From: Membranipora membranacea
Taxonomy: Eukaryota; Bryozoa; Gymnolaemata; Cheilostomatida; Membraniporidae
Reading direction: 5' to 3'
Assembly (NCBI GenBank): GCA_914767715.1
Contig: OU612066.1
Location: 811,001 to 875,000, forward strand
DNA: 64,000 nt
The notes under the pieces were generated by a model. It did not search any database. It was not told the DNA's origin and saw only the letters and a list, made by a program, of their open reading frames with translations. Below are positions 33,281 to 46,000 of the stretch, piece after piece. The position numbers were made by a program, and so were the translations under genes. How positions within the stretch are numbered: the first letter of the stretch is position 1; every line of letters starts with the position of its first letter.

Positions 33281-36200
33281 ATGACATCAGTTATACCCGA
33301 TAATGTGACACTAACCACCAGTGCTCTTCTTATTGATGGAGAAGATGCACCAACTAATACCACAACTACCGAGCCTACTCTCATCAGAAACCTCGAGGAG
33401 GACTGGAAGAATCTGTCCACTGAGAGTTTTGTGTTGTAAGTAGAGACATAGTCTATAATATTACTAATATATACCTACCACCAGTCACATAGTTACCTCT
33501 GCGACTGGCCATGATCAATAAAATCATCAAGCCCACTTATTACTATGATCCGTACAGTCAAGATGTATCCTGTACAATAACATCTTACTGTTCTCAGATA
33601 GGAAATTCATTATGCTCATAACTTTTGGTGTCGTCCAACTTTAACTCACTCATCTCAAAGCTCAAGGCTATTCATATTGGTCTCATTTGCCTGAGAAGAG
33701 CACAATCCAAGTTATGAACTATTAGAGTTCAAAAAAAGATATTATATGTGGGTACTAAAAATTTAATCATTATGATAGATAATGACACATTCCTATCTCC
33801 CTATCTACTGATGAGTTTTTCTCTTGTTGATTACAGACTATTACTGACGTGTGTGATTGTTATATCATGGGGTATTTACATCAGTCTGTACAACTCCCGT
33901 ATATTTGGTATGATATTAACATTCGTTATCAACAAACTCTACAAGGGACCACACATCAAGTTCGGTAAGTGGACACAATTCAGTGTTTGAAAGAAAACTT
34001 GTTACTAATAACTCAAGCTAGCGCAGAACAGAATGGAACAGCTAATACAAGCCGTTTTCAAGATAAGCCCAATTCTGCTCTTTTTTCCTATGCTGCTTGG
34101 GTTAAGGAGTAGAGGACAAATCCGAACATAGGCTTAAAATGAAGCTTAGAAAACTGTCTATACTGTCTGTCCCTCAGGGGGCTGAGATACTGTCTGTCCC
34201 TCAGGGGGCTGAGATACTGTCTGTCCCTCAGGGGACTGAGATACTGTCTGTCTCTCAGGGGACTGAGATACTGTCTGTCCCTCAGGGGACTGAGATACTG
34301 TCTGTCCCTCAGGGGACTGAGATACTGTCTGTCCCTCAGGGTGCTGAGATACTGTCTGCCCCTCAGGGGACTGAGATACTGTCTGTCCCTCAGGGGACTG
34401 AGATACTGTCTGTCCCTCAGGGTGCTGAGATACTGTCTGTCCCTCAGGGTGCTGAGATACTGTCTGCCCCTCAGGGTGCTGAGATACTGTCTGTCCCTCA
34501 GGGGACTGAGATACTGTCTGTCCCTCAGGGTGCTGAGATACTGTCTGCCCCTCAGGGTGCTGAGATACTGTCTGTCCCTCAGGGTGCTGAGATACTGTCT
34601 GCCCCTCAGGGTGCTGAGATACTGTCTGCCCCTCAGGGGACTGAGATACTGTCTGTCCCTCAGGGTGCTGAGATACTGTCTGTCCCTCAGGGTGCTGAGA
34701 TACTGTCTGTCCCTCAGGGGACTGAGATACTGTCTGTCCCTCAGGGTGCTGAGATACTGTCTGTCCCTCAGGGGACTGAGATACTGTCTGCCCCTCAGGG
34801 GACTGAGATACTGTCTGTCCCTCAGGGTGCTGAGATACTGTCTGTCCCTCAGGGTGCTGAGATACTGTCTGCCCCTCAGGGGACTGAGATACTGTCTGTC
34901 CCTCAGGGGACTGAGATACTGTCTGTCCCTCAGGGGACTGAGATACTGTCTGTCCCTCAGGGGACTGAGATACTGTCTGTCCCTCAGGGGACTGAGATAC
35001 TGTCTGCCCCTCAGTGGACTGAGATACTGTCTGTCCCTCAGGGGGCTGAGATACTGTCTGTCCCTCAGGGGACTGAGATACTGTCTGTCCCTCAGGGTGC
35101 TGAGATACTGTCTGTCCCTCAGGGTGCTGAGATACTGTCTGCCCCTCAGGGGACTGAGATACTGTCTGTCCCTCAGGGGACTGAGATACTGTCTGTCCCT
35201 CAGGGTGCTGACATACTGTCTGCCCCTCAGGGCTCTGAGATACTGTCTGTCCCTCAGGGGACTGAGATACTGTCTGTCCCTCAGGGTGCTGAGATACTGT
35301 CTGCCCCTCAGGGGACTGAGATACTGTCTGTCCCTCAGGGTGCTGAGATACTGTCTGTCCCTCAGGGGACTGAGATACTGTCTGTCCCTCAGGGTGCTGA
35401 GATACTGTCGGTCCCTCAGGGTGCTGAGATACTGTCTGTCCCTCAGGGTGCTGAGATACTGTCTGTCCCTCAGGGGACTGAGATACTGTCTGTCCCTCAG
35501 GGTGCTGAGATACTGTCTGTCCCTCAGGGTGCTGAGATACTGTCTGTCCCTCAGGGGACTGAGATACTGTCTGTCCCTCAGGGTGCTGAGATACTGTCTG
35601 TCCCTCAGGGGACTGAGATACTGTCTGTCCCTCAGGGGACTGAGATACTGTCTGTCCCTCAGGGTGCTGAGATACTATCTGTCCCTCAGGGGACTGAGAT
35701 ACTGTCTGTCCCTCAGGGTGCTGAGATACTGTCTGTCCCTCAGGGGACTGAGATACTGTCTGTCCCTCAGGGTGCTGAGATACTGTCTGTCCCTCAGGGG
35801 ACTGAGATACTGTCTGTCCCTCAGGGTGCTGAGTAAGACAGAACAAGATGCATGTTTAATATATCTTATATAATACGGTGTTAGTCAGCGAATCCTTCAC
35901 TAATTTACTACTACTGCACCTGCTGGTATAATTAACCGTGACAGTGATGTGACAATATGTACATATTACTTACAGGCTCCTTCTCTATGTCTATACTGGG
36001 AGGTAAGATTATGTTCAGAGATGTACATTATGTAACAGAGGATTACTCAGCTAGAGTTCAGTATGGTTACGCTATATTCAGGTAAGACAACTCCATTCAT
36101 CTCTTATGTTTCATTTAGAGTCGGAGGATGAGCAATAACATGATTTGATTAGTAAGTTCTCCCAATGCTTTTTCTTTGGGATCATGTACTCGTGAATCAT

Positions 36201-37059
36201 CCTCGAGACTGTTCCGGCCATATGTAGATAATTTTGATTGAGTTTTTTGTCATTAGATGGTGGAATCCGTTTGTACCTCGTGACTCTCTGGATGAAGCTG
36301 CTCAGGATTCTACTCGACTCTCATTCTATATAGAGGGCCTGGAGGTGAGTACATCACATGGTCATCTGTTATACCACCACAATAATATCATGTTATGTCA
36401 TACTCCATCCATATAGGGACCTATCATTACAATGCATTTTAAATTACATGAGGTTCACTGTGTTGTGGTGTAGTGGTTGCCATGATGTATACTTGTCTCC
36501 TAATGACACCTTGATCTGGTTATTTTAGTACCATATATATAATCGATCACATGAGTACGCTCGACTGGAGAAGTTATTTAACATGGATGAGCTGATGATC
36601 CCCGAGTCTGAACATCTGGCGCAGGAAGAGGAGGAGAGAAAACGTACAGAGAGCACAACACCCGAGAAACTGGATAACTCGTGGTTTAAGTGGAGAGACC
36701 TAATACCTACAATTAAATTTGACATATCAGAGGTACGCAATCATAAGAATGTATGATAGTGTAATTTGATTGTGCACAAATTACATACTTGTCTTAGCAG
36801 ACAACTATTGTGCCTTGTATGCGACATTATATAATAGCGAATTATAATTTCTTCCTTGTTTTCTGCAGGCTCGGGTGATATTTGGTAATAACTTGGTACC
36901 CTCCACACTAGTAATCAGACTAGAGGAAGCTAAGTCTACTTACTCTACAAGGAACGCCTCTCACCAGACAGATCTGTTTATGCATCATCTGAAGTGTCAG
37001 GCTGAGAATGTGAGAGTGATGCTCACACCTAGTCAGGGTTACTCAGGACCCGCTGATCC
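33281..37059 (+). CDS. BLTP1: BLTP1 (KIAA1109/Tweek) exons 1-6: ER anchor and chorein-like N-terminus
   Basis: Exons 33281-33435, 33837-33964, 35976-36081, 36257-36344, 36529-36732, 36869-37059, all phase-consistent. The start ATG opens a Thr/Ser-rich luminal tail, followed by a transmembrane segment (LLLTCVIVISWGIYISLY) and then the conserved entry of the bridge: NSRIFGMILTFVINKLYKG, GSFSMSILGGKIMFRDVHYV and IFRWWNPFVP. These match the vertebrate KIAA1109 N-terminus as I know it. BLTP1 is a rod of repeating beta-groove units that moves phospholipids between ER and other membranes, mainly plasma membrane. Intron 2 contains the 27-bp minisatellite. The gene runs through the right edge of the window. 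Confidence 0.93.
34020..34158 (+). mobile_element. Right-end fragment of MITE family B
   Basis: It matches the last 110 bases or so of the MITE at 61033-61531 (GCCGTTTTCAAGATAA..., ending GAAAACTGTC followed by TA). Only the right terminal repeat is present. The 27-bp minisatellite begins directly at its end. Confidence 0.65.
34156..35835. repeat. 27-bp minisatellite, about 62 copies, in BLTP1 intron 2
   Basis: Unit: CTGTCTGTCCCTCAGGG plus a variable GACTGAGATA or TGCTGAGATA. Copies differ mainly at three positions (GTCC/GCCC, GGGGA/GGGTG/GGGGG). Because the unit is 9 codons with no stop, two plus frames and one minus frame stay open for 500-565 codons. These are not genes: they lie between two phase-matched BLTP1 exons, and the predicted peptides are pure repeats. 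Each unit contains a pyrimidine-rich CTGTCTGTCCCTCAG that resembles a 3' splice site. Confidence 0.97.
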
Positions 37060-37278
37060 GTGAGTCTCTCCTCCCTCTCTCATATGCCCACCTTGACTCA
37101 GCCCGGGAGCATATCATATTCATTGTCATATTGGCAGTTTGATTTTCTCTAAGTTCAACAATTTGTAAACATTTGAATGCTCATATTAAAATTGTGAATT
37201 CTTTTTGATGTGGTGAATGTTGGCTCTTTACTTGGCACCCAGCAACACATAAATTTAGTCTGTTTGATATTTGAATTT

Positions 37279-38210
37279 TACTCCCCCTCGTTATTTTGAT
37301 AGCTCAGTCGATGTAGATTTATGTTGTTTTTCTAGACCCCCCATCCCCCGTTTTATGGGAGATGGATTTGTGATAGCTCAGTCTAACTATGTAGACTTAT
37401 GGTGTATTTTTAGACCGCCTCGTTATATGGGAGATGGATTTGTGATCGCTCAGTCTAACTATGTAGATTTATGGTGTATTTTTAGACCGCCCCATTATAT
37501 GGGAGATGGATTTGTGATCGCTCAGTCTAACTATGTAGATTTATGTTGTTTTTCTAGACCCCCCTCCCCCGTTATATGGGAGATGGATTTGTGATAGCTC
37601 AGTCTAACTATGTAGACTTATGGTGTATTTTTAGACCGCCTCGTTATATGGGAGATGGATTTGTGATCGCTCAGTCTAACTATGTAGATTTATGGTGTAT
37701 TTTTAGACCGCCCCATTATATGGGAGATGGATTTGTGATCGCTCAGTCTAACTATGTAGATTTATGGTGTATTTTTAGACCGCCTCGTTATATGGGAGAT
37801 GGATTTGTGATCGCTCAGTCTAACTATGTAGATTTATGGTGTATTTTTAGACCACCCCGTTATATGGGAGATGGATTTGTGATCGCTCAGTCTAACTATG
37901 TAGATTTATGGTGTATTTTTAGACCACCTCGTTATATGGGAGATGGATTTGTGATCGCTCAGTCTAACTATGTAGATTTATGGTGTATTTTTAGACCGCC
38001 TCGTTATATGGGAGATGGATTTGTGATCGCTCAGTCTAACTATGTAGATTTATGGTGTATTTTTAGACCGCCTCGTTATATGGGAGATGGATTTGTGATC
38101 GCTCAGTCTAACTATGTAGATTTATGGTGTATTTTTAGACCGCCCCGTTATATGGGAGATGGATTTGTGATAGCTCAGTCTAATTATGTAGACTTATATT
38201 ACTATATGGA
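37279..38210 (+). repeat. 72-bp array duplicating the BLTP1 exon 7 acceptor
   Basis: The unit holds the last intron bases (GGTGTATTTTTAG) plus the first part of exon 7 (codons for PPRYMGDGFVIAQSNYVDL). Exon-like starts lie at 37336, 37414, 37486, 37558, 37635 and then every 72 bases to 38139, the native exon; a degenerate copy precedes at 37279. Copy 1 is 78 bp and copy 4 is 77 bp. The 77-bp copy shifts the frame, so acceptors at 37336-37558 would hit a stop in copy 4, whereas acceptors from 37635 onward read in frame into BLTP1. Confidence 0.95.
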
Positions 38211-41200
38211 TGAGCCAGGACTTGTCCCCATGGAGCCTGAAGTATTACATATGGCTCGAAGTGGAGAAACCTTCATACAGGTCTGTCTGTCCAGGCCACA
38301 ATATACTCAATATAATCATTTCAATTAATTTGGGTTATTACTGCTTTACATAGTCTTAGTTTCTCAATCTTCTTCTCTAATTAAAAGGTGGCTGAATGAT
38401 CCCGATTCAAAAACTTTCTGAGATTCCATCACATCTGCTTTTTGTCTACTAATTTCAGAAAACATATCCTGAGTGGGGAATAGAGATAAAATGTGGTAAG
38501 AAAGCCACAACTAAGACTGCTGGATACGGGACAACTACTAATCTGAGTTACGGTCCCTGGGCTGATCGACAAAGGTAAGGATATTTGTTACCGTTGACAC
38601 AGCCGTGCGGACATATAAGACAAGATTAATGATATACTGTTCTTGTATGAGAAGCCAGTAGTGCCGTATCATGTGACTGTCACAGATTGTCCTGTCTGGG
38701 TTACATGTGTTCTCTCTTGGTTACAGGGCATACTTGTATCAGTTCTTCTACCCGGCTGATCATCAGACGATGGAGGTGACACAACTTCCTGAACATAACC
38801 AGAAGAGAAAACATGAGAAGTTTGACTTTAGGATGAATGTGATCGGAGATATAATGTTTGATATACTCTTCACTAAAGATAAGGTATGTTAATACAAATA
38901 TACATATAATTATATATATGAATACATAACATTTACAGTTTATTCTACCTGTAATGATGACTGGTGACAAACTGAATTCAGATATTATTATGATGTTACT
39001 TTGGTTCCTTCCCAATGTGTAATAGAAAGTGACCACTTCTTTCATATCTGATGAGATTATGGCCAATTGCAATAGTGTATATAATTACTGAATTACGTAC
39101 ACCACCAATCACTTCTGCCCACTGCTAACCATATCTCTCAAATAAGTGGAGTTACCTGTACATCAGTGATGTAGTCCCGCCTTAGGGCTCATCTGTACTA
39201 CTGATTATTGGGTTATTTCAGGAGACACAAGCTCTACACATACACGGAGGTCAGGGTTCATACATAGAGTACAGTCTGCCTATGTTCGTACAGCCAGCTG
39301 GCTATCATACAACATTCACGGGAAAAATCCTGCATTGTGATATGACAACCAGCCTGGAGATGAGAAGCTTTATCAAGGTATCTTATGGAGAAGAATTTTG
39401 TTCTTATTGTTTCCACTTTCAATTATGTGTTTCAATAAAAAAATTTGACTTAATAAGTAAACAAATATGAAAGGAAGGTCTCAACCAGAGTGGTGGATGT
39501 CCAGATAAACGTGGGGGAAACATACTGATCAGCCAAAGCATGAGTTGGCACAAGTGCGAGCATGGTTTAATTCTATTGCCTATGAATTTTTATCAATTCA
39601 GTATACTGGATTAGTTGTCATATTTATTTTTATATTCTGGTTAATCTGAAGTAGCCGTAGCCATATCTAATAGACTGCTGACACTTTTTAATGATATAAT
39701 AAGACCACCTTTTCTCCCCTATATTATGGTTTTAGTCTGAGACGTTCAGCTATGAGGTAGATATAGGTTATCCTCGTGTGTGGAACGATGAGCAGGAGTG
39801 GAGAATAAACATGACTGCTAACAAGGTAAGTCTGATCGACTCCTCCAGACTGCTAACAAGGTAAGTCTGATCGACTCCTCCAGACTGCTAACAAGGTAAG
39901 TCTGATCGACTCCTCCAGACTGCTAACAAGGTAAGTCTGATCGACTCCTCCAGACTGCTAACAAGGTAAGTCTGATCCACTCCTCCAGACTGCTAACAAG
40001 GTAAGTCTCATCCACTCCTCCAGACCTACTGGTAGTCCTATGACCACTGTCATGATCATATCTGATATGAGCTGATTTGGTAACTACAATATGCTCAGAC
40101 ATCATCCATTGTGTTGCAGTGTTCAACTGTAACTGTTTGGTAATAGCTGGAAATTATACCATTGTCGGTTAAGTGACATCATGCTCTCTATTTTTTTGTA
40201 CAGGCTACAGCATGGTTCTTATACGAGCATGTGAACTTCTTCTATGATATGGTGGTAGACTGGGGATCACCTCATTATGTACCGGATATATTTGAGTTTG
40301 CTCCGTACACGTACCATATCAATCTCAGATTCGAGGAGTTTGAGCTTCTCCTACAAGCTAATGAGTTTAACTGGATAGACACTTCATCATCAAGCCCTGA
40401 GAATAGTGAGTGGTAGTAATCTGTGATCAGTAATCAGAAAATTGAGGCACAACATTTCTTACAGCTGGCAAAAGAAAATCTATGGGAAATCTATGTATGT
40501 GATTGATTGTAGAACTGCCAACTAAATATCAAGGGCTGTATCATAGATGAGCGACAACCCAACACATGGAAAAGAAAGAGATATTTAAGCACCATTTTTT
40601 TTGGATAAATTGCAAATTTACAACTTGTAAGGCATTTTCAACATGACACTGTTGTGTATTTACAGGTCAGCTTGCCGTATGTGGAGAGCTCTTTGAGGCA
40701 CAGATAAAGCTCCCGTACGTAGAATTCCTTCCAGAGACTGTCCCATATGAGTTCTTTATCATAGGAGAGTTTCTGGAAGCTCGTCTCTACGTACCAGAGA
40801 CTAACACAAGTCACGCTCTACTGATCGCGCTCGCTGATAACGCTAGAGTTACTAACAGAGACGGCTATAAACTCAACGAACCATTCGGTACAAACAGCAG
40901 GTGGAGAAAACACACAAAAAGAGAGTGAGTAAATCCGCAATATGGCTTCAATGTCAAGTTAAGTGGTAAATAGATGTATGAGAGATCTGTGTACATCTCA
41001 AACTCGTACTCCCGTTTGATTAACCGAGATTGCTTGGTCAGACTTGGTGAATGCCATCATCTCATCTCAGTCAATATTGAAGTATTGATTTTCCAGGTGG
41101 TTAAGAGCGACTGAAGGGTTTGTAAATAATTCACATGGGGACAGCAGTTTAACCTCATTTCACTTAACCTTTCTATCCGTTTATTTATTTGTCCGTATTA

Positions 41201-42623
41201 AGTTAACCCTCTCTCGACTATCATTTTGGATTGTTGGTATATGTTGGTACAACTTGTGCGCGGTCATATGGATTTATGTGAATGGGACCACCAGTTCTCA
41301 AGTTAGTATCCCACTTCAAGACAATGTAATAATATTCATAATAGTCATAAGGAATTAGGAATCAGAGACAGTGGCAATTGAAAAATTATATGAAGTAGGG
41401 ATACTCCTATAGCTAAAACAAGTTTGATGTTTGGTCACATGATATATTATACAGAGATGGATGGATAGATATTATGAGTACACCGATGTTAGCTTGTACA
41501 GTAAAATATGAGTACTTACCTATGTATGTACTTACTGACTACGCATACATGGAAATGATGGACGAGCTGGTAAATAAACCTGACAATCTCTTCAATCTCA
41601 ACTATCATAACGTAAGCCTTGGTAACTTCACTATCATAATGTAAAATTCAGTAATATGTAACAAAAACTTTACTGGAACCGACAACGACTGGTGGTTTTA
41701 CTAGCCTCCACATTAGGTCCAGTTTACGTTCTTAGAAGATTGTGGAGAAGCCTGAGGTCCATGTACGTCATTGAATAATACTTATGTCAATATTTGAAGT
41801 CTACCAGTAAATAAGTATTTTTGTCTCTTACGGCCAGATTATTTTCTGTGGTTTCATATATATATCAGAAATTTGACGTGATTTCACCACTTCTTGGTGG
41901 TCTCTGAGACACAAATACTATAATACATCTCTTCTCGTTCTACACAGTTTACCGGAGCAGCAGCGGCAGCAGCAGAGCCAGGGACGGCAGCAGCCCCTCA
42001 TATAGTTGTATCAGACGTCACAGTGGACTCAATCAGCTCACAGTTATCTAAAGCTCTGGACCCAGCGACTCTGGAACCTCACAGAATCAACGTGGAGATA
42101 GAAGTCGGGTCGAGTGAGCTCATGGTCTACGGGTGAGGCGGTATTACCGGCATGTGGTTATATGTAGATAAATCTAAGAAGTACTCGGAGATTTCATCAG
42201 CCTCAGAACAGTCTATGATGAGCTAAAATAGGACTCACCTTAATTAAACTCATAGATCCAGATGATAATCAGACATGAAAAACAAAGCTACGCATGAAAA
42301 CGGGCACATTACAACTTGTGATTGGCTCAGATTCCTATTTTATTTATTAAATCATTTCCATTCCTTGTGTTCAATTTTTCAGATCAATATTAAAGTACTT
42401 TATGCAGTTTAAGGACAATTATTTTGGATACTTTCAAAAATTTACAACGATGGAATCAGCCAATGAGAAGCCAGGTGCTGACTCTGCAGTAAACAGATCG
42501 GCAGCGACAGGTCCCTCCAACAGCTCCGGGAAAGTGGAGGAGAAGTTTGATCCTCGAGAATCCCGTCCATTGGCTGTCAAAGTTTCCATTTCACTTCATG
42601 ATATACACGGCCATCTCGTGAAG
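38139..42623 (+). CDS. BLTP1: BLTP1 exons 7-16
   Basis: Exons 38139-38280, 38459-38574, 38727-38883, 39222-39377, 39736-39825, 40204-40405, 40666-40924, 41455-41611, 41948-42132, 42383-42623; all joints keep phase. Family landmarks are YYYMDEPGLVP, YGPWADRQR, RMNVIGDIMFDILFTKD, GSYIEYSLPMFVQPAGYHT, PDIFEFAPYTYHI, WIDTSSSS and KDNYFGY. These belong to the extended repeating beta-groove rod. Exon 7's 5' side may be longer if upstream duplicated acceptors are used, adding up to seven 24-residue units. Exon 11's donor is repeated six times. Confidence 0.92.
39813..40022 (+). repeat. 35-bp array duplicating the BLTP1 exon 11 donor
   Basis: Six copies of a 35-bp unit contain ACTGCTAACAAG|GTAAGT followed by CTCCTCCAG. 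The first copy overlaps the true exon end at 39825. Each unit holds a donor, a branch-point-like TGCTAAC and an acceptor-like CTCCTCCAG. The unit is not a multiple of three. Confidence 0.95.
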
Positions 42624-43037
42624 GTAATATAATCGGATCCTGTACTGGTGATCGTATTTTACCAGATATAATATCAGTTTTTGATAGTAACATGGAATGA
42701 TTTTGAGTTGTTTACTCAACTATAGAATGGGGCCATTCTGCTTAATATTTTGCTTACACCGACTTGGAAAAAGCCAAGTTATTCAAAGATCATTATGATC
42801 TTAATTTCTGAATTTTGATTTTTCCATGCTTTAGTGCGTGTCTTAAAGTGTGTTGTAAAAAATTGGATTCTGATCTTAGCTATTTAAATTGACAGAATGT
42901 GTAAAGTGGCACAGCTTTGTATGTGATCACATTGATGTAATGTTGTATACTGTATGTTTGTGTCTGCGTTGCCGCTCTTCAATAGTTATCTTACTCCGTC
43001 ATACAATATTATAATGACTTATCTCCTCCTTACACAG

Positions 43038-46000
43038 CACTGCTCAGAGGACGATCCCCCCTGTCCCAGTGTATATATAGATCGACTCGCCTTTGAGATG
43101 GATAAGGACTACCAAGAGACACGACTCCAAGTTATCGTCTCCCCTGCTATGTTACTTACTAAGGATAACGTTGTGAGACCAGCCAGTCAGCAGCACCTCA
43201 GTGAAGGTCATCTTACGCTGTCAGGGCTTCAAATGAGAGGTCAGTGTTATACTTACTGATTATTTGGAGTGTTAAACCCTTGTTATGATTAGCCACAAAA
43301 AAGTGAATTTTGCAACATCACCATAAACATATGAATACTTTAACCCTCCCTATTTCTACCCTTTCATGATGTTGCTGGCCACAAGACAGTTTGCTCAGCT
43401 GAGATTTATAGTACTTCTTGTTTTGATTTTGTAGGTCATGCCATGTTTTCTCACAAAGATCTACCGTTAGAGGCTGAGACATTGGAGTATGGATGGCTTA
43501 TCGAGCTCACTGTTGGAGATTTGAAGGTGATAGGCGATTCTAAATCTATGAATTCCGATTTCAAATAAAGAAGGTGTATATTATTGTGATAGTGTGAGAA
43601 GACATGATCAAATTGATATATTGTTTTTATTATTCACAGGGAAAGTTGACAGTTTCACAACTAGAGCCGATCTTACAGTTTCTGAAGACAGCTCTGTTTC
43701 TTATTGAGGATAACGAGAATCAGTTCATCAGACCAGAAGTAGAGAAATGTCAGCATTATAATCCACAGCCTCAATGTAGTCTCTCATCTCAAGCTCTCAA
43801 TAATCCTAACAAGGTAATCTGTCTGCCCATGCCCTGTTGTATGTACCTCTAGTGGCCTGCAATGTATGATGTATATCTACTACCAGACCTGTCCAGATCA
43901 TCCCCCTCGTGTTCTTCCCATCATAGGGCTGAAAACCCTACATAATGTCACATTATGAAGTAGGCGGCATGATGATGTGATCTTGTTGATAAGAATACAA
44001 TGATAATTTTGGGCCTTGTTGATGACCCTGTTAGTCACCATTTTATCACATTAAGAAACCTACAACATACTTTATAATGGTATAAGTTACTAAGACCACT
44101 ATATGTAATAACTAAGTATATATGATGTGTGAGTAGGTGGTGACCTGTCCTACAGAAGAGGATATAAAATACAGGATGACTCGAGTATCTATAGATCTTA
44201 TAGAACTTTACCTGGTGGAGTCAGGAGTGGCGCTAGAAGTACAGCTGTATCCTCTAAGGCTATCTACATGTAATCTACACGGTAAGAACTCAGACTATCT
44301 ACATGTAAGATCTCAGTCCATCTGAATGTAAGATCTCAGACTATCTATGTGTAAACTACATGAAAAGAACCACACTGAACAAGCGTTACTGACAAGCTGG
44401 TCATTCTGGAACATAAGCAGGTTTCTTTATTATTCTTGGAGTTATGATCCCCTCCTTAACACTAGGTATATATTTGTGTCTGTGTTATACAGCCATCTCA
44501 AGTATAGTATCTGATGGTAGGTTATGAGTAATGACTGCCCTGTTGTCATCCCTAGATTGTGTCTACAGAATATTTCTATATCAGCTTATAATGAATTTAT
44601 TTGTAGACTGCAGCTTTTTAGTTGCTTGTGTGGCTTATTCTCACTTTAGTAGTAAATTAATTTTTTTACATTAACAGGAAGATAAACTGTTTTTGTTGAA
44701 AGGGTTAAAATACACAATGACCATGTTTTATCATAGGATCGCTTGTCCTGAAGCGTTTGTTTTCTCTTATATCTTTCCATGGAGTGTCTGGAGATGTACA
44801 TGTTGCATTATTCTCACTAGATATGTTTTGTTTGATGACAGGACGTAATAATAAGGAGGGGATAACTGCCCTTATAGAGCACATACAGCTTAGACAGATG
44901 ATATATACAGTATCAGCTCTAGAAGATAATTATAATACTGGAGAGCCGTGGTTAGAAGCTGGTATGTGTTTAGCTGACTGATATATCTAAGTCCTGTCCA
45001 AAGTGTTTGTTTTGATTCGTTCAGGCTCAATTTGTGTAAAACTAAACACGTTTAGTTGCTTTTCACATCCCTTGAAACATCCTGGAATACTAATTTCCAC
45101 CTAAGTCTGTTTGATTGATAGTTTAAAATTATCAGTGGTAGTTGTCACCTCACGATGAAGAGCAGACAACTGCTTCCCCACAAGAGAAACGCAGACATTG
45201 TTATACCAGGTTATACATTATGTTTTAGGCTCAGTGAGTCTCGGACCTATAAATATAGATGCAGCCACATCACTTGCCCAACCAGAATTACATTTCCTTC
45301 AGAACTTATTCCTCAAGAGACACGATAGGAAGTCTAAGAGGCTATGGTTCCTCTGGCCTACTGAAGATCAGGTATCATTCAATACTGCCTTGGATTATTG
45401 TTATTGCAATCACAGTAAAACTAACTCCTTGTTAGCTGTGACAGTCTAGAACTCGTGAAGAATAAGCATTGAGACCATATATCCAATTACCACAAGCTAC
45501 CATAAATACAGGATGATAAGCACATAAGTAAAGCTCTGTTGAGACACAAACTCCCTGTGTCATTTCTATCACAACCCAAACCTAACATGACAGAGTCATG
45601 ACAATGTTATCACTGTGTCTGTGTGTCTGTCTGATAGAAGGGAGATGATGAGGACGGTTTAGAGGATAGAGGAGAGAAATGTGGCTGTCACGGAGGATGC
45701 GCTTTCTTCGGTAAAAACTCACATGGACCAAACTTCTTTGATCTAGTCAATCTGTTTGAGGTTCCAGCTGGTGTAGCTAGTATGAAGGTCAGTCTTCTTA
45801 GAGTGTATATCTGTTCTGTCGTTATTCCTATTAGTGTGTCATAGCTTTTCTTCTGTACTAGTTTAATCCTTAAAGAGCAAAACAATCATCAATTTTGTTG
45901 CTATACTATATTGAGGATAGCAGTGATTATTAGTTGTGATTTTATCTCTCCGGCCACATTTGGGACTCAGCCTATGTTGTTATTCACCCTGTATGGATGC

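Noticed and set aside
34139-35873. Open reading frames of 510-565 codons on both strands
   Set aside because: They are produced by a stop-free 27-bp repeat in an intron; the peptides are pure 9-residue repeats and flanking BLTP1 exons splice across the region.
37271-38328. ORFs of 107 and 250 codons read as independent repeat proteins
   Set aside because: They are duplicated exon 7 plus intron text; the final copy is the genuine BLTP1 exon, so no separate gene is needed.
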